Positions 34,735-43,908 of a stretch of DNA of 64,000 nucleotides are shown piece by piece. This DNA is from JAYOEY01 sp038120295 (GTDB lineage: Bacteria > Pseudomonadota > Alphaproteobacteria > MPNO01 > UBA2964). Position numbers and translations under genes: made by a program. Numbering within the stretch: the stretch's first letter is position 1; each line of letters opens with the position of its first letter. The notes beneath the pieces are model-generated. The model was not told the origin of the DNA. It searched no databases and saw only the letters and a program-made list of their open reading frames with translations. Where the stretch lies: NCBI GenBank assembly GCA_038120295.1, contig JAYOLL010000007.1:62001-126000 (forward strand), written 5' to 3'.

Positions 34735-35565
34735 GTGAGCGAAGACGGCGACTTCTTGGTGCGGTTCTGGGGCGTTCGCGGCTCGATCGCCACCGCCGGA
34801 CCCGAAACGGTTCGTTATGGCGGCAATACATCCTGCGTCGAAATGCGGTGCGGCGACCGCCTGCTGGTTTTCGATTCGGGAACGGGCGCGCGCAAGCTGG
34901 GCCAGTCGCTCATGAGCGAACAGTGGGATTTCGATCATTTCTTTTCGCATACCCATTTCGATCACATCGCCGGGCTTCCGTTCTTTTCGCCCGCCTACCG
35001 TCCCGACAACCGGATCCGGATCCGCGCCGGACACCTGACGGCGCCGGATACGATGGAGAACGCGCTAAGGCTCGCCATGTCGGCGCCGATGTTTCCTGTG
35101 CCGTTCGACATATTCCAGGCAGAGATTTCGTTTGAAGATTTCACGGCGGGCGACACGCTCGACCTTGGCGACGGCATCACGGTACGGACCGCACCGCTCA
35201 ACCACCCGAACGAAGCGACGGGTTACCGGGTCGAATACGGAAACAGGTCGATCTGCTATCTGACCGATACGGAACATGTTCCGGATTCGCCGGACGCGAA
35301 CCTGCTCACCCTCATGGATGGCGCCGACATCGCCATTTACGACACGACCTATACGGACGAGGAGTTTCCAAACTATATCGGCTGGGGCCATTCGACCTGG
35401 CAGGAAGGGCTGCGCCTCGCCGAGGTGGCCGGCGTCAAAACCTTCGTCCTGTTCCACCATGACCCCAACCGCACCGACGATGCGCTGGACAACATCGCCA
35501 AAGAAGCGAAATCCGTCTTTTCAGGCGCCGTGGTCGCGCGGGAAGGCGATACGCTACGGCCATGA
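34735..35565 (+). CDS. MBL-fold metallo-hydrolase
   Basis: A 276-residue metallo-beta-lactamase-fold enzyme. It opens with VRFWGVRGSIATAGPETVRYGGNTS, the start seen in cyclic-phosphate and RNase Z-like members, and has metal ligands His72, His74, Asp76 and His77 in SHTHFDH, His in LNHPNEATGY and Asp in LTDTEH. Start is GTG at 34735. Its stop overlaps the ATG of the cyclase-like gene. Some relatives act on cyclic nucleotides; the pairing makes cyclic-nucleotide metabolism an attractive but unproven role. Confidence 0.88.
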   Translation: MSEDGDFLVRFWGVRGSIATAGPETVRYGGNTSCVEMRCGDRLLVFDSGTGARKLGQSLMSEQWDFDHFFSHTHFDHIAGLPFFSPAYRPDNRIRIRAGHLTAPDTMENALRLAMSAPMFPVPFDIFQAEISFEDFTAGDTLDLGDGITVRTAPLNHPNEATGYRVEYGNRSICYLTDTEHVPDSPDANLLTLMDGADIAIYDTTYTDEEFPNYIGWGHSTWQEGLRLAEVAGVKTFVLFHHDPNRTDDALDNIAKEAKSVFSGAVVAREGDTLRP

Positions 35566-36566
35566 ACCGGCCTGCAAGCGCGGGGACAGGGAACGCGTCG
35601 CGCGACATTGACAGTCCACAACTCCCGGCAAGAGTCCGCAACGCCATTCTGGACCAGCAGGACGCCAGCGAACGGCTGATCTGCTGGGTGCAGCTCGCTG
35701 TCGTCGCCCTGTTCGGCACGCTTTATTTTACAGCGCCCCAGGCGGCGCCCGAATACGCAGAGTTTGCGATGGTCCCGATCGCGCTCGGCCTTTATTTCGC
35801 CTTTACGCTGGCTCGGCTTGCCGCCATCTATCGCGGCCGACCGAAAGACTGGCTTCTGTATCTGTCGGTCATCGCCGACATGGCGCTCCTGTTCGGGCTG
35901 ATCTGGAGCTTTCACATCCAGTACATGCAGCCTCCCGCCTTCTATCTCAAGGCGCCGACCCTCCTTTATGTCTTTATCTTTATCGCCCTCCGGGCCCTAC
36001 GGTTCGAGGCGCGTTTCGTAATCTTCGCCGGCGTGGTCGCAGCAATCGGCTGGTCGATACTGGCCTATTATTCCGTGGCCGATGAGAACGGGATGAAGAT
36101 GATCACAAGGGATTACGTTCTCTATCTGACGTCCAACCATGTTCTGATCGGGGCGGAGATCGACAAGATCGTCTCCATCCTGACCGTGACCGCAATCATC
36201 GCAGTCGCCATCGGACGGGCGCGCCGGCTTCTGATCCGGGCCATCGCCGAACAGGCGGCGGCAAGCGACCTGGCGCGCTTCTTTTCACCGGAAGTCGCTG
36301 AACAGATCACTACGTCGGAGACCCAGCTGAATGTCGGTGAGGGCGAAGCGCGCGATGCGACCATCCTGTTCTGCGATGTGCGGGGATTCACCGTATACGC
36401 CCATGCCGTGACGCCGTCCGAACTGATGGCGGCGCTGGCGGATCGGGATACCTTCGTCATGGCCGGGACTCAGGGATATGCTCCACCGACCGAACCGGAG
36501 ACCCGGCCGGGCAGAGCCGTCGAGGGTATCGACGACCCCGTCAACCTGGTAGTCATGGCCGCCTGA
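35562..36566 (+). pseudogene. Class III adenylate/guanylate cyclase, catalytic domain truncated
   Basis: A 334-residue product with an N-terminal cytoplasmic segment, about five to six membrane helices (42-60, 68-90, 98-118, 134-165, 205-220) and then the beginning of a class III cyclase domain: FFSPEVAEQI, then ATILFCDVRGFT with the first metal Asp272. From about residue 293 (base 36438) family similarity ceases; the GDG metal loop, the substrate Lys/Asp and the dimer residues are missing. The 40-residue tail ends in DDPVNLVVMAA, faintly like the GDAVNLAA strand, which would fit an internal deletion. It should be catalytically inactive. It overlaps the MBL gene by four bases. Confidence 0.75.
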
Positions 36567-36583
36567 CTCCGTCGTCTCCATCG

Positions 36584-37363
36584 TTACGTCGGGACAAGAC
36601 CCGCATTCCCGGCAGCCATCCACAGGATGCGGAGCGCCATCAAGGTCAGGATGATCTGAAAGAACCGGCGGAAAGAGCGTTCCGGCATTCTCTTCAGGAT
36701 CCTGCTTCCGATGACATTTCCGACAGCCGACGTCGCCAGCATTGCCGCCATCAGTGGCAGATAGGGCACGAGCGCCGCCCCGAGCAACCCGAACGCGATC
36801 AGCTTGGTCAGATGGAAGATTCCCATCGCAGCAGAGAACGTCGCTACGACATTCTGTCTGCGGTCGAACGCAGCGGCGACGAACGGAGCGACCAGGGCGC
36901 CGGTCGCGCTGACAAAGATGCCGACGAAGGAGGCGGCGAACCCGACAACGCCGAAACGCCCACCGAGCGACCCTGCATTGGCGATCTTCGGCATCCAGAC
37001 GAAGACGATGATGCTGAAGCCGAGAATCAGCTGCAGGGTCACCGTCGGCAGGCCGACGAATATCTTTCCACCGGCGGCGGCTCCCAGGGTCGAGCCGATC
37101 AGGAACGGCAGCAGGGCGGACCGGGCCACGTCGCGCCACAAAACGGCGATACGGGTGACGTTGTCGCCCAGCATGGCGACGGTGACGGTATGGAGCGGTA
37201 TCAGGATCTGCGGCGGAAACACCAGCGCCATGGTGTCGAGCAACAGCAGGCCGCCGGCCGCGCCCGTCACCGTCGCGATAAAGGATGTCACCATCGATGC
37301 GGCCGCCAGACCGGAGAAGATGGCGACGCTTACGTCGGGAACGCCGAGGAAACCGGTTTCCAT
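36584..37363 (-). CDS. TauE/SafE-family membrane protein
   Basis: A 259-residue polytopic protein with about eight helices. TSFIATVTGAAGGLLLLDTMAL and ASFVGIFVSATGALVAPFVAAAF are the two internally related halves usual for TauE/SafE. It ends 17 bases from the truncated cyclase, convergently, and starts 20 bases after the last gene of the peptide-type ABC operon; it may be its distal gene. The anion carried is unknown. It is not closely similar to the TauE protein at 27013-27930. Confidence 0.85.
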   Translation of the reverse strand: METGFLGVPDVSVAIFSGLAAASMVTSFIATVTGAAGGLLLLDTMALVFPPQILIPLHTVTVAMLGDNVTRIAVLWRDVARSALLPFLIGSTLGAAAGGKIFVGLPTVTLQLILGFSIIVFVWMPKIANAGSLGGRFGVVGFAASFVGIFVSATGALVAPFVAAAFDRRQNVVATFSAAMGIFHLTKLIAFGLLGAALVPYLPLMAAMLATSAVGNVIGSRILKRMPERSFRRFFQIILTLMALRILWMAAGNAGLVPT

Positions 37364-37383
37364 TTGTAGCCGATCGCAACGGA

Positions 37384-38559
37384 TCAGCTATACGGGTCGG
37401 CCGCGTCTCGCACGCCGTCGCCAAGGAAGTTGAAGGCGAGCACGACGATGACCACCGGCAGGACCGGCAGCATCAGCCATGGGTAGAGCACCACGACGTT
37501 CATGTTCTGCGCTTCGGACAGCAACACGCCCCAGCTTGTGATGGGCGGCCGCAAGCCGAGACCGAGGAAAGAAAGGGCTGTTTCGCCGAGGATCATGCCC
37601 GGTACCGAAAGGGTCGCCGACGCTATCAGATGACTCATGAAGGAGGGCAGCATGTGCCGCGCGATGATGCGTTTGGGTTTCGCGCCCATCAGCACCGCGG
37701 CGGTGACGAAATCCTCCTCCCGGATCGCCAGCAGCTTGGAGCGGACGGCGCGGGCCAAGCCCGTCCAGTCAAGCAATCCGAGAATGATCGTGATGCCGAA
37801 ATAGATGAGGATGGGACTCCAGGTGACTGGCAGCGCCGCCGACAGCGCCATCCAAAGCGGCAGCTCTGGGAACGAGCGGATCACCTCGATCGAGCGCTGG
37901 GTCAGATTGTCGACCCAGCCGCCGTAATAGCCGGCAAGCCCGCCGATCACCATACCGAACACGAAGCTGATCATGATGCCGAACAGTCCGACTGTCAGCG
38001 ATATCCGCGCGCCATAGATGATGCGCGACAGCATGTCGCGGCCCAGCCGGTCAGTGCCGAACAGGAACAGGGTTCCGCCTTCGGCGGGGCAGAACAGATG
38101 GAAACTGGCGTCGAACAGGCCCCAGAATTCGTACCGGTCTCCGCTGCAGAAGAACCGGATCGGCTGAACCTTTTCGGGGTTCGGCGTGTATTCCCGCTTC
38201 AGGTTCTTCATATTGAGTCGGTAATCGTAGCCGTACACGAACGGCCCGACGAACCTGCCTTCATGGAAAAGATGCACGCTCTGGGGCGGTGCGTAGATAT
38301 GGTCGGTATTGCGGGTATGCAGGTTGTAGGGAGAGATGACTTCCGAGACCAGAACCGACAGGTACATCAGCAGCAGTACGATCCCGGATGCCACTGCGAT
38401 ACGATGCTGACGCAACCGAAGCCACATCATCCGCCATTGCGACGACAAATACAGCTTTTCCTGTTCGGGCGTCAGCTCCTGAGCGGTTTCCGCCTCAAAC
38501 GGTTCGGGCGACACCCAGTGAACGAGACGCCCGTCCTCATCGCGCAACGGCATCGTCAT
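37384..38559 (-). CDS. Oligopeptide-type ABC transporter permease (OppC/YejE-like)
   Basis: A 391-residue inner-membrane permease. One helix near residue 58-78, then a long periplasmic loop (about 80-165) containing FFCSGDRYEFWGLF, a feature of YejE-type permeases, then five further helices with the EAA-like loop DFVTAAVLMGAKPKRIIARHMLPS. The start ATG at 38559 overlaps the upstream permease stop as ATGA; the frame upstream of it lies within oppB and is not coding. With its neighbours it forms a complete importer. Confidence 0.9.
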   Translation of the reverse strand: MTMPLRDEDGRLVHWVSPEPFEAETAQELTPEQEKLYLSSQWRMMWLRLRQHRIAVASGIVLLLMYLSVLVSEVISPYNLHTRNTDHIYAPPQSVHLFHEGRFVGPFVYGYDYRLNMKNLKREYTPNPEKVQPIRFFCSGDRYEFWGLFDASFHLFCPAEGGTLFLFGTDRLGRDMLSRIIYGARISLTVGLFGIMISFVFGMVIGGLAGYYGGWVDNLTQRSIEVIRSFPELPLWMALSAALPVTWSPILIYFGITIILGLLDWTGLARAVRSKLLAIREEDFVTAAVLMGAKPKRIIARHMLPSFMSHLIASATLSVPGMILGETALSFLGLGLRPPITSWGVLLSEAQNMNVVVLYPWLMLPVLPVVIVVLAFNFLGDGVRDAADPYS

Positions 38560-39551
38560 CGCGCGCCTCCCTCGAAACGAATGCGCGGGTCGAGCACCGC
38601 CAGCGCCAAGTCGGACAGGAAGACGCCGACAACGGTAAGCCCCGCCAGGAACATCAGGAAGGAACCGGCCAGATACATGTCCTGGCTGCGCAGCGCATCG
38701 AGCAGCATCGGTCCGGTAGTGGGAAGCGACAGCACGACAGAGACGATCGCCGCACCGCTGACCACCTGCGGAAGCAGGTTGCCGATATCGGCAATGAACG
38801 GATTGAGCGCGACACGCAGCGGATACTTGAGCAGGAGCCGGGTCAGCGGCATGCCCTTGGCGCGGGCCGTGACGACATATTGCTTTTTCAGCTCGTCGAG
38901 CAGGTTGGCGCGCAGTCGCCGTATCATGCCCGCAGTGCCGGACGTGCCGATTACGACAACCGGTACCCAGAGATGTTCGAGGATGGAGACGAACTTCGCC
39001 CAGCTCCATCCCTGCTCGATAAATTCAGGATCCATCAACCCGCCGAACGAGGTACCGAACCAGGTATTGGCGACGTAGAGGAGCACCAGCGCCAGCAGAA
39101 AATTCGGCGTCGCCAGACCGAGGAACCCGATGAAGGTCAGGCTGTAATCGCCCCAGCTGTACTGATGCGTCGCCGAGTAGACGCCGATCGGGAACGACAT
39201 CGCCCAGGTAAAGATGATGGTCGTGAAGGAGACGATGAAGGTGAGCCACAGGCGGTCGCCCACCACATCCGAGACCGGCAGGTTATATTCGAACGAAAAC
39301 CCGAAATCGCCCTGCAGCATACCGGCGACCCAGATGAAATACTGCTCCCAGAGGGGCTTGTCGAAACCGTACTGTTCGCGCAGAAACGCAATCTTGGCCT
39401 CACTGACCGATTCGCCCTGGGCCTGCAGCTCTGCGACATAGGACGACAGATAATCGCCCGGCGGCAGCTGGATGATCACGAACACGATTGCGCTGATCGC
39501 GATCATCGTCGGGATCATGATAAGGAGCCGGTGGATCAGATAGCCGAACAT
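38556..39551 (-). CDS. Oligopeptide-type ABC transporter permease (OppB/YejB-like)
   Basis: A 331-residue permease with six membrane helices. The first helix (LIMIPTMIAISAIVFVII) and QLPPGDY are typical of OppB; the EAA loop is YVVTARAKGMPLTRLLLKYPL. Large periplasmic segment between helices 1 and 2. It lies 9 bases after the binding-protein gene and overlaps the OppC-like gene. Confidence 0.92.
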   Translation of the reverse strand: MFGYLIHRLLIMIPTMIAISAIVFVIIQLPPGDYLSSYVAELQAQGESVSEAKIAFLREQYGFDKPLWEQYFIWVAGMLQGDFGFSFEYNLPVSDVVGDRLWLTFIVSFTTIIFTWAMSFPIGVYSATHQYSWGDYSLTFIGFLGLATPNFLLALVLLYVANTWFGTSFGGLMDPEFIEQGWSWAKFVSILEHLWVPVVVIGTSGTAGMIRRLRANLLDELKKQYVVTARAKGMPLTRLLLKYPLRVALNPFIADIGNLLPQVVSGAAIVSVVLSLPTTGPMLLDALRSQDMYLAGSFLMFLAGLTVVGVFLSDLALAVLDPRIRFEGGAR

Positions 39552-39560
39552 TGTCGCTGC

Positions 39561-41501
39561 CTATTTCTTCCTTTTTCCCTTCCGCCTCATCGCCTGGGCC
39601 TCTTCGCCCTCGAACCAGAAACCGTCAGGATGGTACAGACCGAAATGCGCGCCGGGATTCCAGTTATAGACGCCTTTTTCCGGCACATTGCGCAAGCCGT
39701 TATCGACAACGACGGGCTGCGGCACGCCAGCGAGTATGCCGATGGAGAATGTCTGCTCGGCGTTGATTGACAGGATACGGCGCCAGATCTTCTCCCGCTC
39801 GTCGCTGCTTCGGGCCACGCGCCATGCCTTGTACAGGTCCAGCAGTTCCTTTGCAGCCGGTAGATCCGGCGCTTCGCCTGTCTTGCCGCCGGTCTGGAAA
39901 TACTGTCCCCATTTCGGCCACTGAAGCTGCTGCTGGGAGGTCGGTGCAAACTCTTCCGGGCTAATATCGGCCGACGGCAGCGCGTTCTCGACGCCGGACC
40001 AGACCGACATCAGCGTCTCGCCGGCGAAGATCCGGTTGCGGAAGACCTCGCGCTGGCTCGGGCGGGTGTAGATTTTGATCCCCGCCTTGAGCCACGAATC
40101 GTGGACCAGCTCGAGCATGTCGGCCTGTTCCGTCGATTCGCCCGCCGTTTCGATGACAAGTTCCATCGGCCGCCCATCGGGCAGGAGACGGTAGCCGCGG
40201 TCATCGCGTTTGGTCAGCCCGATTTCGTCCAGCAGGGCGTTGGCGCGTTTGAGATCGAATTTCGTCCAGCGCTTCCGGTATTCCTCACGGTATAGCGGAC
40301 TCTGCGGCAGGACCGTGTTGTTGCCCTCAAGCGTCAGCCCGAAGAACGCCACCTGATTGATCTCGTAGCGGTTGGTGGCGAGCGACAGGGCGCGCCGGAA
40401 GCGGACATCGCGGAATAATTTTCGCCAGACCGGATCGTTGGCGTTGAGGTTGGGGAACAGGGCGAGATGCGCGCCTTTGGCCGTGCTCCACAGGCGGACC
40501 TTGTAGCCGTTCCGTTCTTCGCCCCGCTTGAGGAATGTATAATCGCTGAAATTGATGTAACGGGCCTGCAGGTCCGATTCTCCCGAACCGGTCTTGCCCG
40601 GGATGATCGATGACCCGGCGATGTTGAGGACCACCCGGTCGATATAGGGCAACTGGCGACCGGCCTCGTCGACGCGATGGAAATACGGATTGCGGCGAAA
40701 CACAAAACGCTGGGCGGGCGGGGTGGTTGTCGTGACCCAGGGCTGCAATGTCGGCATTTCCGGGTTGTCGTTCTTGTACTGGTTATCCTGAAAATTATGC
40801 AGCGCCGCCCAGTTCCGGCGCTTCCGGGCCTTCGCGATCCCGGCCAGCTTTCCGGGGTCGGCGTATTTGGCGTGGAACTGCTTCAGGTAATGGGCGGGCC
40901 GGTAAAGATAGAGCGACCGCGGTCGGGCCAGGGCCGGGAGGAAATCCGGGTTGGGCTTCGACCAGCTATAGCGGATCGTCCTCTCGTCGATGATCTCGAC
41001 CTGGGGCAATTCGCCGTCGACCTTCATTTCGCGGGGAGGGCCGAGCGGGGCGAGTTCCTTGTTGTTTGCGACGTCTTCCCAGAAATACCGGAAATCTTCG
41101 GTTGTGAACGGTTGACCATCGGACCATTTGTGGCCAGGCCGCAGATAGAGGGTGTAACGCCGGTTTTCCTCGACTTCATATCGTTCGAGGATGTCCGGTT
41201 TGAAATTGTAATCGGGCCTGTAGCCGATCAGACGCGCATATCCATAGACGACCATCATGCGGACGTCTTTGGGGCGCGCCATCAGGAGCGATAACTCGCC
41301 GCCGTGCCGGCCTGCTGTCCAGCCCGCGTACGGCGCCGTTACGACAAGCGGGTTTTGGGGCAATCGCTGAACGACGGCGGGCAGCTTTCCTTCGTCGACC
41401 TGTTTGGAGAGGCCAGGCGTTTCCACGGGTTCGACGGCGATTGCCGATGCGCAACAAAGGGCGGCAGCGATGCCGGCGAGAACAGCGAACGGGCTTCTCA
41501 T
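39561..41501 (-). CDS. ABC transporter solute-binding protein, family 5
   Basis: A 646-residue periplasmic protein. A Sec signal (FAVLAGIAAALCCASAIA) is followed by the SBP_bac_5 fold: ERYEVEENRRYTLYLRPGHKWSDGQPFT contains the family signature, and LDEIGLTKRDDRGYRLLPDG the second lobe. It is longer than DppA or OppA (about 530) and closer in size to YejA-like binding proteins that accept microcin C or oligopeptides. The basic C-terminus RRKGKRKK is unusual for the family. Its stop overlaps nothing downstream; its start overlaps the ATPase stop by four bases. Confidence 0.9.
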   Translation of the reverse strand: MRSPFAVLAGIAAALCCASAIAVEPVETPGLSKQVDEGKLPAVVQRLPQNPLVVTAPYAGWTAGRHGGELSLLMARPKDVRMMVVYGYARLIGYRPDYNFKPDILERYEVEENRRYTLYLRPGHKWSDGQPFTTEDFRYFWEDVANNKELAPLGPPREMKVDGELPQVEIIDERTIRYSWSKPNPDFLPALARPRSLYLYRPAHYLKQFHAKYADPGKLAGIAKARKRRNWAALHNFQDNQYKNDNPEMPTLQPWVTTTTPPAQRFVFRRNPYFHRVDEAGRQLPYIDRVVLNIAGSSIIPGKTGSGESDLQARYINFSDYTFLKRGEERNGYKVRLWSTAKGAHLALFPNLNANDPVWRKLFRDVRFRRALSLATNRYEINQVAFFGLTLEGNNTVLPQSPLYREEYRKRWTKFDLKRANALLDEIGLTKRDDRGYRLLPDGRPMELVIETAGESTEQADMLELVHDSWLKAGIKIYTRPSQREVFRNRIFAGETLMSVWSGVENALPSADISPEEFAPTSQQQLQWPKWGQYFQTGGKTGEAPDLPAAKELLDLYKAWRVARSSDEREKIWRRILSINAEQTFSIGILAGVPQPVVVDNGLRNVPEKGVYNWNPGAHFGLYHPDGFWFEGEEAQAMRRKGKRKK

Positions 41502-43393
41502 GCGACGAGCGCCTCCCGCGTGGCTGAGACATCGGCGCGCACATAATGTCCGTCTCCGACATGGATGAGTCCAACGGTAACGTCGGAGCCGGCGTCGACC
41601 TGCGTAAAGGGTGCCGGCCAGTCATTGGGGTTCGAAGCACGGCCTTCCATCAGCGCGTCGAGATCGAGCCGGTCGTCGGGATCGGGTTTCGGAACGGCTG
41701 CCAGCAGCGCCTGCGTGTAAGGATGAAGGGGCTGGCGGAACAGCGCGGCGCGTGGGGCAATTTCGACGAGTCTGCCGGCGCACATCACAGCGATGACATC
41801 AGCGATGTAATCGACGACGGCGAGGTTGTGCGAAACGAAAATGTAGCTGAGACCGAGTTCGTCCCGCAGGTCCTTCAATAGGTTCAGGATCTGGGCCTGA
41901 ACCGAAACGTCGAGCGCGGAGACAGGTTCGTCGCAAAGCAGCAGGTCGGGTTTGAGCGCGAGCGCGCGGGCTATACCGATGCGCTGCCGCTGTCCTCCGG
42001 AAAAGCTGTGGGGGTAACGGTTGAGGAATCTCGGATCGAGGCCGACGAGGGCAAGAAGCTCCTGCACCATTTCGGTGCGCCATGCGGCGTCTCCGATTCC
42101 ATGTATGACGAGCGGTTCGGAGATGATGTCATAGATCGTCATGCGCGGATTGAGCGAGCTGAACGGATCCTGAAAAATCATCTGGATACGTTGCCGGCAT
42201 TCCAGCAGTTCGTCGCCGGCGCAATGGACCAGATTCCGGACTGTGCCGCGGTCGTTATAGAGGATGTCGCCGGCATCGGCGTCGAGCGCCCGCATGATCA
42301 GCTTGCTGACGGTCGTCTTTCCGCTGCCGCTTTCGCCGACAATGCCGAGACAGGTACCGCGCGCGACATCGAATCCGATATCGTCGACGGCGAGGATGGT
42401 CCGGTTTTCGCCGCCGAACAGCCCGCCCTTGCGCAGGGTGAACCGCTTGGTCAGGCCCCTGACCTGGAGGATTGGCGGTTCGTCTTCCCCCTGGTCAGGC
42501 CAGGGTTCCTTTTCGGCCAGGAGGTGACCGGTCGTATGATTGATTTCCCGCAGCGGCTGCAACCGTTCGCCCGGCTCCATGTCGAATCGGGGCACGGCGC
42601 GCAGCAGCGCTTTAAGATAGTCGTGGCGCGGATCCCGGAAGATGTCGTTAAGCGTACCCTGTTCAAGGACGCGGCCGTGATACATCACGACGATTTCGTC
42701 GGCGACATTGGCGACGACGCCGAGATCGTGCGTGATCATCAGCACCGACATGCCCAGCTCCTGCTGGAGGTCCTTGATCAGCGCAAGAATCTGCGCCTGG
42801 ATCGTAACATCGAGGGCCGTTGTGGGTTCGTCGGCAATCAGCAAACCGGGACGGCAGACGAGCGCCATTGCGATCATGGCGCGCTGGCGCAGCCCGCCGG
42901 ACAGTTCGAACGGATAGGTCCTGAGCGCGCGCGCAGGGTCGGGGAAGCCGACCAGCCGGAGCATCTCCTGGGTGAGTTCGCGCCCTTCCTGGGGCGTGAC
43001 GTCGCGGTGAAGCTCCAGCGCCTCGCCGACCTGGTCCCCGATCGTATGCATCGCCGAGAGCGACGTCATCGGTTCCTGGAAGATAATGGAAATTCTTCCG
43101 CCGCGGACCGCCCGCAATTCCGGCGCGCCCTCAGGAAACGCTGTCAGGTCGGTCTCTGCCCCGGCCTTGCGCGGATCGCGAAAAACAATCCGGCCGCCGG
43201 TGATCGTCGCGGTGGCGGGCAGGATGCGCATGATCGACTGCGAGACGACGGATTTCCCGGACCCCGATTCACCGACCAGGGCGACGGTGCGGTTTGCGGG
43301 GATGGAGAAAGAAACCCCCCTGACAGCCTGCACAGTGGCGGCATGCAGCCGGAATTCGACCTGCAGATCGTCGACAGTCAGCAGATCGCTCAT
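41498..43393 (-). CDS. Fused oligopeptide ABC transporter ATPase (two NBDs)
   Basis: A 631-residue protein with two complete nucleotide-binding domains in tandem, as in YejF or fused DppD-DppF. NBD1: Walker A GESGSGKS near residue 40, signature LSGGLRQR, Walker B LLIADEPT. NBD2: Walker A GESGSGKT near 360, signature FSGGQRQR, Walker B LLLCDEPV. All catalytic motifs are intact. The C-terminal region includes the oligopeptide/dipeptide extension HPYTQALLAAVPKPDP. It supplies ATP hydrolysis for the two permeases downstream. Confidence 0.94.
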   Translation of the reverse strand: MSDLLTVDDLQVEFRLHAATVQAVRGVSFSIPANRTVALVGESGSGKSVVSQSIMRILPATATITGGRIVFRDPRKAGAETDLTAFPEGAPELRAVRGGRISIIFQEPMTSLSAMHTIGDQVGEALELHRDVTPQEGRELTQEMLRLVGFPDPARALRTYPFELSGGLRQRAMIAMALVCRPGLLIADEPTTALDVTIQAQILALIKDLQQELGMSVLMITHDLGVVANVADEIVVMYHGRVLEQGTLNDIFRDPRHDYLKALLRAVPRFDMEPGERLQPLREINHTTGHLLAEKEPWPDQGEDEPPILQVRGLTKRFTLRKGGLFGGENRTILAVDDIGFDVARGTCLGIVGESGSGKTTVSKLIMRALDADAGDILYNDRGTVRNLVHCAGDELLECRQRIQMIFQDPFSSLNPRMTIYDIISEPLVIHGIGDAAWRTEMVQELLALVGLDPRFLNRYPHSFSGGQRQRIGIARALALKPDLLLCDEPVSALDVSVQAQILNLLKDLRDELGLSYIFVSHNLAVVDYIADVIAVMCAGRLVEIAPRAALFRQPLHPYTQALLAAVPKPDPDDRLDLDALMEGRASNPNDWPAPFTQVDAGSDVTVGLIHVGDGHYVRADVSATREALVA

Positions 43394-43908
43394 TCGCCTC
43401 CACCCTTTACGTACGGGGTCACCACTTTAATTCCCATCGATGTCAGATTTGCGACGGTTGCGTCGGAAAGAACGATTCCGTTCTCCTTCGCCGCGCTTAC
43501 CGCCGTTTGCACGATGCGGTCGAAACCCTCCATGGTCGATTCGATCCGCAATCGGGAGTTCCTGTCTTCCAGAGTAAGTTGCATCCAGCCCTGTTTTCGG
43601 TCTCGTTTGACCGTATAGTACCGCAAGTCGAGGCGATGTAACGCCTTCCAGGGTAAATTAACGGCTTTTATTCCGGAAAGTGTGATTTCCGTCGGATTGC
43701 AGGCAACCACCAGCCGGGCGCGCAAGCACGTCACGCACCCATAGGCCAGGAAAAGAGCGGCGAGCAGGCCAAGCAGGATGCCGACCCATTTGCCAGGCGA
43801 CATCGAAAGCAGCGGGCCCACGGTCAGCGCAACGCCGAGCGCCGCCCGGAACATGTCCCGGCGGATGATGGCGCGTGGGTAACGATGCTCGCTCACACCC
43901 AGCCTCAA
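43390..43908 (-). CDS. Hypothetical membrane protein
   Basis: A 172-residue protein with two adjacent membrane helices (about 22-60; AALGVALTVGPLLSM and VGILLGLLAALFLAYGCVTC) and a C-terminal soluble domain (ITLSGIKAVNLPWKALHRLDLRYYTVKRD) that resembles the bacterial PH-like folds seen in small two-helix membrane proteins. It overlaps genes on both sides by four bases, so it is part of the operon. The link to either the glycosyltransferases or the importer is unknown. Confidence 0.65.
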   Translation of the reverse strand: MRLGVSEHRYPRAIIRRDMFRAALGVALTVGPLLSMSPGKWVGILLGLLAALFLAYGCVTCLRARLVVACNPTEITLSGIKAVNLPWKALHRLDLRYYTVKRDRKQGWMQLTLEDRNSRLRIESTMEGFDRIVQTAVSAAKENGIVLSDATVANLTSMGIKVVTPYVKGGGE

